Below, one piece after another: positions 39,252 through 48,000 of a stretch of DNA of 64,000 nt. A program made the position numbers and the translations under genes. Numbering within the stretch: the first letter of the stretch is position 1; every line of letters begins with the position of its first letter. The DNA lies in contig OZ241746.1 in assembly GCA_965201045.1 (NCBI GenBank), forward strand, positions 3,472,001-3,536,000, written 5' to 3'. Below the pieces are notes generated by a model, which saw only the letters and a program-made list of their open reading frames with translations, did not search any database and was not told the DNA's origin. This DNA is from JAPORK01 sp026710285. GTDB taxonomy: Bacteria > Pseudomonadota > Gammaproteobacteria > Pseudomonadales > Endozoicomonadaceae.

Positions 39252-42200
39252 ATGATAACTAAGTGTAAACAATATTATCTGTACTATTTTTTAATATTAA
39301 CTATTTCATTACTTTGTTATACAGAAAACCTGTTTTGTATAATATCCAACATAAAAAAAAATAATTTCATTAACCGATATAGCGATTTTTTTCATGGTTT
39401 ACATAAAACACCCAATACAGCAAATAAAAAAAGTGATAACCGACTGGCATTAAATTTTAAAAAAGCACAGCAGATTACTGCTTCTTCTGGATTTGTTGGA
39501 TCAGCACCCTGGTCAAATGCATTTAACTTTAACAAGGTATGGGGTTCAACTATTGATCCACGTACAGGTATTTTCAGTGCCTGGGTGAAAGCAGGCAGTA
39601 TGCTGAGTAATTTAGGGCATGGTCCTGATATTAATCTTGAAGTTAGTTATAGCAGTAATACATTAGCTAACCCTGATGGTTTAGGTGCAGGCTGGAGCTG
39701 GAACCTGACCCATTTTAATTCAACGACACACCAGCTCACCACATCTTTTGGTCAGAATTTTTATTTGCATAAACAGTTTAATGGTCGCTGGTGGCCTGCG
39801 TATCACAAATTTCATGATATGTATATTAAGGGAGATATCAGCACACATCTTATCATTACTTATGCTAATGGTTTACGGGAAACGCTCAATCATCAGGGTT
39901 ATGAAGTTCGTCTTGAACAGCAGGATGGATGGAGCGTTTATTTTAGTTATGAATCGGGTACACATCTTTTACAGTCAGTAAAAGATGATGAAGGGCATAG
40001 CATTAAATTATACAGAATAAAAAATTATATTTCAGTTATCAGTGAGGGAAATAAGGGAAAGCCAGTTGTTGTATTAATTAAAAAAAACAATAATGAATTA
40101 CACAGTATTACACTGCCTGCGTTTAGTCATCATAACAGTCATGGAATTTACTTTCACTATCTGCAACACTTAATGAATGGTGTTGATTATCCTACAGGAT
40201 TAAAAACCCGTATCATTTATAATTGCAGCTATGAGATGAAATTTTCGGTAATTGCTGCTTTATCTCCTCACGCACTATGTGTTGCTGTTAAAGAAATAAT
40301 CAATCCGGGTTTTGGTCAACCTATAATGGTCAGTCGTTATCATTATGGTACAACAAATATTAATGAGCACAATTATCTCGGTTTTAATTCAGGACTTAAT
40401 ATTACAGTGCATTCAACAAAAGACAGACTATTTGAAGTACCAGCCAATTATACTTACACGACTGAACAGGATAATGGTCTTATCCGGGAAATACGCACTT
40501 ATAATAAATATCATCTGATGACAGATGAAAAACAGGTCAGCGACCGAACTGGGTATACTTTATCGTCAGTACACTATTTTTTCTGTCGTACGGATCAAAG
40601 CGATGGTTGTGCACACACCTCGTTTGATGATCTGCCTGTTTTCTACAGCTTTCCACTAAAAATAGTAACCCGTGTATGGGGAGACATATCAGAGACTCCT
40701 GCTGAAACCACAGTAACGGCTGAATATGATTCACAAGGCAGGGTAATCAGGCAAACAGATGCTTTAGGTCGTGTAACACTTAATCGTTACTGTCCGCTAA
40801 AAGGTGATGCTGCCTGTCCGGCTGTAACCAAAGAATGGTCTTTTGGTACACTAACTGAATCTACAGCACTATACCCGACTCATACTGAAGAAAATATAAC
40901 TCCACTTTTTCCTGTCACAACCAGAAATTATTATCGCAGAGAGATTAATCATAACAGGAAAGGTTATATCTCTGTACTGGATCATCAGATACAACAGGCA
41001 GGAAAACAACAGTTAATAATGACGAATTATTATTATAATAATCCTAAAAATCTGTTGACTTATGGTTTATTGAAGAAAAGTATATTGACAGGTTATCAGA
41101 ATGGCACAGATTTTCCGGATTCTGTAATACAAGATTATTATTATATAAAAAGTGTGGATAATAACACTAAAACCACTTATAGTGCTATTGAATTATCTGA
41201 AAGTAAACGTCAAATATCATCTTATATTACGACCAGTCTATTTACCAATCAGGTATTAAAAGTAGAAGATGCAGAAAAAAAAGACAGTGATATTTATTGC
41301 TATGATAAGTGGGACCGGTTAATAAAAACAGAACGTGCTTTCGGCACCCCTTTTGCTGCCAGTATTCACTATCACTATACGATATCTGAAAATCTTAACC
41401 AGATGCTGATTACTACAGTCAATGGTTTACAAAAAAAAATCCTTTTTGATGGTACCGGAAAAGTACTGGAAAGCTTTACTGAAGCGATTGACAGAGAAGG
41501 AAAAAAACAGCCAGATCACTGGTGGCCGGTAGAAAAAACCAGCTATGATAAATATGGACGCATTGCCAGACACAGCAGCTATATTATCGATACATTCGGA
41601 CATGTAAAAAGACTTGATATCACTCAGGATTATGATGATACAGGCAGAGCTGTTCGGGTTCATCTTCCCGATGGTGGGCTCACTGTTATACGCTATGATG
41701 ATAGTGACAAATGTGTGATCAGTTATCAGCAAAATGCACAGGGTGAACATTCTGTTCTCTCAGTATCACGAGCTAACATCCTCGGCAAGCCAGTCAAACA
41801 ATGGGTATTGCCTGCCATTAAAGAAAAATTGCCTTCCATAAAATTACTCTGTCTCAAGAGTGACAAACAACCTGAAGCCCGGGTCTCTGTAATAACGTAT
41901 GATGGATTTGGACGACAAATTACAATACAGGATCCTGCTGGTAAAATTGTCAGGCAGTATTATGATTCAATGGGACGTTTAACTGATACTATCGGTCCTG
42001 CTGGAAACAGAATGCATCGGGTTTATAATTTGACGGGGCAGGTTGTACAATCCTGGGCATATCCTGTCTCGGGAGGATCTTATCTGTTATCATCTTCGGG
42101 TTATAACAGAGCAGGACAGCTGATATGGAGCGCAGGAGAAGATGGAAAGCATACTGTTTATACTTATACAGAAGATGGACAGATTGCAACGGCCACAATA

Positions 42201-44813
42201 CCATCCGGACACTTATTCTCCTGGCAATATAATCATTTAAATTTGCCCATTAGTGAATCAACAGATAATCAGCAACAATGGACTATTGATTATGATCCTG
42301 TGACTTTAAGTTTATACAAAAAAACAGATATAACCGGCATTACAACGTATATTTATAGTGATGATGGACTGATAAAACATTTAACTCATACCGGGAAGAA
42401 CCATTATCCTGACTATCAGCTACAGTGGCAGTATGACAGTAACCGTCGTCTTGTGAATACGACAGATATTTCGGGTAATAAAACAAGCACTAAATATGAC
42501 TGGCTGGGACGTATTGCTCTTATTAATTATTACTCTTATAAAAAGCATCATACTGAAACATTGTTTATGCCTGTTTACGATGGTTTTTCCCGTATACAGC
42601 ATCTTGATTATGGCAGCAGCATGTACCGTACATTTCACTATGATTTGTGGGGGAATAAAGATCAGATCGTTGATACACAAAGAGGAAAATCTATATCTGA
42701 ATGGATAATGACTTATGATATTAGTAGTAATATTACGATGATTCGTCAAAAAGCAAAACAGAAACAATATGGTATATTACATTATCAATATGATGTACTG
42801 GACAATCTGGTTAGCATGTATTGTCAGGGTTCATCCGGTTTACCATTATGCCCGCATGATACGTCACTTGCCGGTTCAAAATTAACCCGGGCACCGGTTA
42901 TTACCCGACAAAATTATACTTTTACACCACTTAACCGACTGACCAGCGTTAAAGAAACATTACAACTCACACAGCATGAGAAAACATTAAGCAAATTAAC
43001 TGATTACCATTATAATGACTCTTTTGCTCCTTTACGTCTTCAGCAAATCAGTACATCCTGGAATCAGAGAAAATCTGTTGTGCAAAAATTTTCTTACGAT
43101 GACATGGGTAATATGACAGTGGATGGACAAAATAACCATATCAGTTATAACAAAATGAATGAAATTACTCAAGTTATTTCATCAGCAGGAAAGCAAAGTA
43201 GTTATACCTATGATGGTGACGGACAAAAAGTGATGGAAAAGAGTCCAAATGGTATCAGTTATCTTTTTTATCGTGGCGGTGCACTCATTAATGAAAAAAT
43301 TATCAGTCCGGGGCAGGATATACATATTACCGGTTATTTGGGGGTTGCCAAAACCATAGATGGGGTGATCAGTGAATATTATGAAAGCAGTTATAAAGGT
43401 GATATTGTTGGTATTTTTAGAAAAAAAGCCAGCAAACAGTATCAGTTCAGTCAACGTAATATTTACAGTCCATATGGTATGGTATGGCATAAAAAAGCTA
43501 AAACATTTCCTTTATATAAACAGACTTTACAGGGTTTTGATGGTGAGCGAACCGATCCTTTTACCGGGTGGCAGTTTTTAGGTAACGGTAATCGAACGTA
43601 TAATCCAGAGCAGCATTATTTCCTTAGTGAGGATCCGGCAGGTGATGGTTATGCTTTTGGTAGCAATAACCCGATTATGAATACTGATCCTTCCGGTAAC
43701 AGCCCGCAATGGCTGGGAGAAATTTTTAAGTGGACGAGCTACATCAGCACCATGGGATTAAGTGCATTGCATCAGCGCTGGGCTAATATTACCGCATCAA
43801 TTATTCAGGCAGGATGTACAGTTGCTACCCTGGGAGCAACAGTTGCCAGTGCAGGCAGTGCTGCGCTGGCAGGTGTCATAGCCGGCACAGCTGCTATCGG
43901 TAGTATTCCTGTTGTCGCTGCTGCAATACCTGCCAATAAAGGATTTAATATTGCAGGAAAAATTATCGGCATGGCAGAAATGGCTGTTACAGTTGCAGCA
44001 GGAATGGTTGGTTTTCTACCCTTTGCTACAGCAGGAGAAGGCGCAGCAGAAGATTTTCCATTGGTACAGCTCCCTTTTAAGATGCTGAAAGCAAGGCAGG
44101 AAACAGGCATAGTCCTGGATGATGTGTCAGTTGCTACTCTTATTGGTATGTCTGTACAAGATTACCGACAATTATCACTACCTCCTGCTGTTTATTTTTC
44201 TTTAAGCCATATCTTAGAAGCATCATCCAGTTTTTTTAGAGTAGATACTTTTTCCTACTTAAAGTTTACTGATGAGCAGTCTGTTATAGATGCATTGACT
44301 TTGTTACGTTCTTCAGCCTTAAAAGACCATATAGGCTGCGATACCAGCTGTATTTTACTTATACATCAGATGGTTGGAAAGACACTTGATATAATGAATC
44401 TGGACCGTTTCTTATCTATACGACAGAAGTTTTCTGCAGGTGAAGCTCTTTCGCCAGATCATCCTTATCTTAAGGCTTTAAAAAATATTTTGGAATCAAC
44501 ACATGGATTTCAAACAAGACCAAGATACAATATTGGCAGATATTCTTTTAAAGCATTGAGACGTATATTTGTTGACAGAAATTACGCTATGGTTAGTGGT
44601 TATGATCATATGGCTATAATGTATAAGATGGGTAAAGGTTGTGCTAGAACTGTTTCGCCTGTCTGGGGTGTTTATCAGTTTAGTGATAATAGTATAGATA
44701 TTATATCAGTTGATAAAAAAGGACTTCATGAAAAAATATTTCCAAATCCTTACTTCAATGAATTAGTTATCAGTGGTTATATGAAAATAAATAAATTTAT
44801 TGAACCACTATAG
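39252..44813 (+). CDS. RHS-5: exported RHS/YD-repeat protein, first of the second subfamily
   Basis: The 1,853-residue product has a signal segment (YYFLILTISLLCY), DPRTG at 102-106, the YD shell and the RHS core ending DPSGN (1479-1483). A long Gly/Ala-rich hydrophobic region (~1488-1600) and a C-terminal domain follow. That domain has conserved C1696DTSC1700ILL, SGYDH1786MAI, WGVYQF and a closing FPNPYF..ELVISGYMKI. Cys and His in this order recall papain-like peptidases, but the assignment is only a hypothesis. The body (from about residue 225) is nearly identical to RHS-6 until about residue 1630, where the two diverge. Only a weak AAAGAT precedes the ATG. No immunity-type gene follows. 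Confidence 0.9.
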   Translation: MITKCKQYYLYYFLILTISLLCYTENLFCIISNIKKNNFINRYSDFFHGLHKTPNTANKKSDNRLALNFKKAQQITASSGFVGSAPWSNAFNFNKVWGSTIDPRTGIFSAWVKAGSMLSNLGHGPDINLEVSYSSNTLANPDGLGAGWSWNLTHFNSTTHQLTTSFGQNFYLHKQFNGRWWPAYHKFHDMYIKGDISTHLIITYANGLRETLNHQGYEVRLEQQDGWSVYFSYESGTHLLQSVKDDEGHSIKLYRIKNYISVISEGNKGKPVVVLIKKNNNELHSITLPAFSHHNSHGIYFHYLQHLMNGVDYPTGLKTRIIYNCSYEMKFSVIAALSPHALCVAVKEIINPGFGQPIMVSRYHYGTTNINEHNYLGFNSGLNITVHSTKDRLFEVPANYTYTTEQDNGLIREIRTYNKYHLMTDEKQVSDRTGYTLSSVHYFFCRTDQSDGCAHTSFDDLPVFYSFPLKIVTRVWGDISETPAETTVTAEYDSQGRVIRQTDALGRVTLNRYCPLKGDAACPAVTKEWSFGTLTESTALYPTHTEENITPLFPVTTRNYYRREINHNRKGYISVLDHQIQQAGKQQLIMTNYYYNNPKNLLTYGLLKKSILTGYQNGTDFPDSVIQDYYYIKSVDNNTKTTYSAIELSESKRQISSYITTSLFTNQVLKVEDAEKKDSDIYCYDKWDRLIKTERAFGTPFAASIHYHYTISENLNQMLITTVNGLQKKILFDGTGKVLESFTEAIDREGKKQPDHWWPVEKTSYDKYGRIARHSSYIIDTFGHVKRLDITQDYDDTGRAVRVHLPDGGLTVIRYDDSDKCVISYQQNAQGEHSVLSVSRANILGKPVKQWVLPAIKEKLPSIKLLCLKSDKQPEARVSVITYDGFGRQITIQDPAGKIVRQYYDSMGRLTDTIGPAGNRMHRVYNLTGQVVQSWAYPVSGGSYLLSSSGYNRAGQLIWSAGEDGKHTVYTYTEDGQIATATIPSGHLFSWQYNHLNLPISESTDNQQQWTIDYDPVTLSLYKKTDITGITTYIYSDDGLIKHLTHTGKNHYPDYQLQWQYDSNRRLVNTTDISGNKTSTKYDWLGRIALINYYSYKKHHTETLFMPVYDGFSRIQHLDYGSSMYRTFHYDLWGNKDQIVDTQRGKSISEWIMTYDISSNITMIRQKAKQKQYGILHYQYDVLDNLVSMYCQGSSGLPLCPHDTSLAGSKLTRAPVITRQNYTFTPLNRLTSVKETLQLTQHEKTLSKLTDYHYNDSFAPLRLQQISTSWNQRKSVVQKFSYDDMGNMTVDGQNNHISYNKMNEITQVISSAGKQSSYTYDGDGQKVMEKSPNGISYLFYRGGALINEKIISPGQDIHITGYLGVAKTIDGVISEYYESSYKGDIVGIFRKKASKQYQFSQRNIYSPYGMVWHKKAKTFPLYKQTLQGFDGERTDPFTGWQFLGNGNRTYNPEQHYFLSEDPAGDGYAFGSNNPIMNTDPSGNSPQWLGEIFKWTSYISTMGLSALHQRWANITASIIQAGCTVATLGATVASAGSAALAGVIAGTAAIGSIPVVAAAIPANKGFNIAGKIIGMAEMAVTVAAGMVGFLPFATAGEGAAEDFPLVQLPFKMLKARQETGIVLDDVSVATLIGMSVQDYRQLSLPPAVYFSLSHILEASSSFFRVDTFSYLKFTDEQSVIDALTLLRSSALKDHIGCDTSCILLIHQMVGKTLDIMNLDRFLSIRQKFSAGEALSPDHPYLKALKNILESTHGFQTRPRYNIGRYSFKALRRIFVDRNYAMVSGYDHMAIMYKMGKGCARTVSPVWGVYQFSDNSIDIISVDKKGLHEKIFPNPYFNELVISGYMKINKFIEPL

Positions 44814-45000
44814 TTTATCTTAACTAAAAATATTCTAGATGAGGATTTGTTAGTAAATTGTTGTTTATTTTTATGTAAAAATGATAGCGATATTATTATA
44901 ATAATAATTATTTTAAAAGAAATTTATCGATTAAAAAAAATTCTATTCTGAAGTAAATCATCTTATTCATCTGAATCCACTGAATTCGATCTGTTTTGGT

Positions 45001-45082
45001 ATTATTGGTAAACTATTTTACCTTGTTCATGAACAGTCACAAATAATTTTATCTGTATATTCATTTATTAAAAGGTATTAAC
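45001..45082 (+). promoter_or_regulatory. Conserved leader of RHS-6
   Basis: The ~80 bases before the start are shared with RHS-7 (near-identical) and recognisably with RHS-8 and RHS-9. They include AAACTATTTTACC, the perfect 12 bp palindrome TGTTCATGAACA and AAGGT 8 nt before ATG. The rest of the 269 bp gap is a near copy of the RHS-6/RHS-7 gap and has no ORF. Confidence 0.5.
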
Positions 45083-48000
45083 ATGCTCATTAGATATAAG
45101 TGGTATTGTTGTTGTATTGTAACTATTTTATTATTTGGTTATGTAGAAAGTCTGTTTTGCACAGCCTCTCAAATACAAAGCAGTAGTTTTATTAATAAAG
45201 AGACTAATTCTTTTGATGATGTATATAATAGAACTTACAGAGCAATAAAAAAAAATAATGATCAATCTGAATTAAATATAAAAAAAACAGAGAAAAGAAC
45301 CATTTCTTCTGAATCTACTCGATCAGAATCATGGTCAAATGCATTTAATTTTAAAAAAGTATGGGGAAGCACTGTTGATCCACGTACAGGTATTCTCAGT
45401 ACCTGGGTAAAAACAGGTAGTATGCTCAGTAACTTAGGGCATGGTCCTGATATCAATCTTGAAGTCAGTTATAATAGCAATGCGTCAGCTAACCCTGACG
45501 GACTGGGAACGGGTTGGAATTGGAATCTGACTCATTTCAATTTGAAGACACATCAGCTTACCACATCTTTTGGTCAGAATTTTTATTTACATAAACAACC
45601 CGATGGTCACTGGTGGCCACTATATCATAAATTTCATGATATAGATGTTCAGGGGGATATTAGTACACATTTTATTATTACTTATGCAAATGGTTTGCGG
45701 GAAACGCTCAACCATCAGGGTTATGAAGTTCGTCTTGAGCAGCAGGATGGATGGAGCGTTTATTTTAGTTATGAATCGGGTACACATCTTTTACAGTCAG
45801 TAAAAGATGATGAAGGGCATAGCATTAAATTATACAGAATAAAAAATTATATTTCAGTTATCAGTGAGGGAAATAAGGGAAAGCCAGTTGTTGTATTAAT
45901 TAAAAAAAACAATAATGAATTACACAGTATTACACTGCCTGCGTTTAGTCATCATAACAGTCATGGAATTTACTTTCACTATCTGCAACACTTAATGAAT
46001 GGTGTTGATTATCCTACAGGATTAAAAACCCGTATCATTTATAATTGCAGCTATGAGATGAAATTTTCGGTAATTGCTGCTTTATCTCCTCACGCACTAT
46101 GTGTTGCTGTTAAAGAAATAATCAATCCAGGTTTTGGTCAACCTATAATGGTCAGTCGTTATCATTATGGTACAACAAATATTAATGAGCACAATTATCT
46201 CGGTTTTAATTCAGGACTTAATATTACAGTGCATTCAACAAAAGACAGACTATTTGAAGTACCAGCCAATTATACTTACACGACTGAACAGGATAATGGT
46301 CTTATCCGGGAAATACGCACTTATAATAAATATCATCTGATGACAGATGAAAAGCAGGTCAGCGACCGAACTGGGTATACTTTATCGTCAGTACACTATT
46401 TTTTCTGTCGTACGGATCAAAGCGATGGTTGTACACACACCTCGTTTGATGATCTGCCTGTTTTCTACAGCTTTCCACTAAAAATAGTAACCCGTGTATG
46501 GGGAGACATATCAGAGACTCCTGCTGAAACCACAGTAACGGCTGAATATGATTCACAAGGCAGAGTAATCAGGCAAACAGATGCTTTAGGTCGTGTAACA
46601 CTTAATCGTTACTGTCCGCTAAAAGGTGATGCTGCCTGTCCGGCTGTAACCAAAGAATGGTCTTTTGGTACACTAACTGAATCTACAGCACTATACCCGA
46701 CTCATACTGAAGAAAATATAACTCCACTTTTTCCTGTCACAACCAGAAATTATTATCGCAGAGAGATTAATCATAACAGGAAAGGTTATATCTCTGTACT
46801 GGATCATCAGATACAACAGGCAGGAAAACAACAGTTAATAATGACGAATTATTATTATAATAATCCTAAAAATCTGTTGACTTATGGTTTATTGAAGAAA
46901 AGTATATTGACAGGTTATCAGAATGGCACAGATTTTCCGGATTCTGTAATACAAGATTATTATTATATAAAAAGTGTGGATAATAACACTAAAACCACTT
47001 ATAGTGCTATTGAATTATCTGAAAGTAAACGTCAAATATCATCTTATATTACGACCAGTCTATTTACCAATCAGGTATTAAAAGTAGAAGATGCAGAAAA
47101 AAAAGACAGTGATATTTATTGCTATGATAAGTGGGACCGGTTAATAAAAACAGAACGTGCTTTCGGCACCCCTTTTGCTGCCAGTATTCACTATCACTAT
47201 ACAATATCTGAAAATCTTAACCAGATGCTGATTACTACAGTCAATGGTTTACAAAAAAAAATCCTTTTTGATGGTACCGGAAAAGTACTGGAAAGCTTTA
47301 CTGAAGCGATTGACAGAGAAGGAAAAAAACAGCCAGATCACTGGTGGCCGGTAGAAAAAACCAGCTATGATAAATATGGACGCATTGCCAGACACAGCAG
47401 CTATATTATCGATACATTCGGACATGCAAAAAGACTTGATATCACTCAGGATTATGATGATACAGGCAGAGCTGTTCGGGTTCATCTTCCCGATGGTGGA
47501 CTCACTGTTATACGCTATGATGATAGTGACAAATGTGTGATCAGTTATCAGCAAAATGCACAGGGTGAACATTCTGTTCTCTCAGTATCACGAGCTAACA
47601 TCCTCGGCAAGCCAGTCAAACAATGGGTATTGCCTGCCATTAAAGAAAAATTGCCTTCCATAAAATTACTCTGTCTCAAGAGTGACAAACAACCTGAAGC
47701 CCGGGTCTCTGTAATAACGTATGATGGATTTGGACGACAAATTACAATACAGGATCCTGCTGGTAAAATTGTCAGGCAGTATTATGATTCAATGGGACGT
47801 TTAACTGATACTATCGGTCCTGCTGGAAACAGAATGCATCGGGTTTATAATTTGATGGGGCAGGTTGTACAATCCTGGGCATATCCTGTCTCGGGAGGAT
47901 CTTATCTGTTATCATCTTCGGGTTATAACAGAGCAGGACAGCTGATATGGAGCGCAGGAGAAGATGGAAAGCATACTGTTTATACTTATACAGAAGATGG

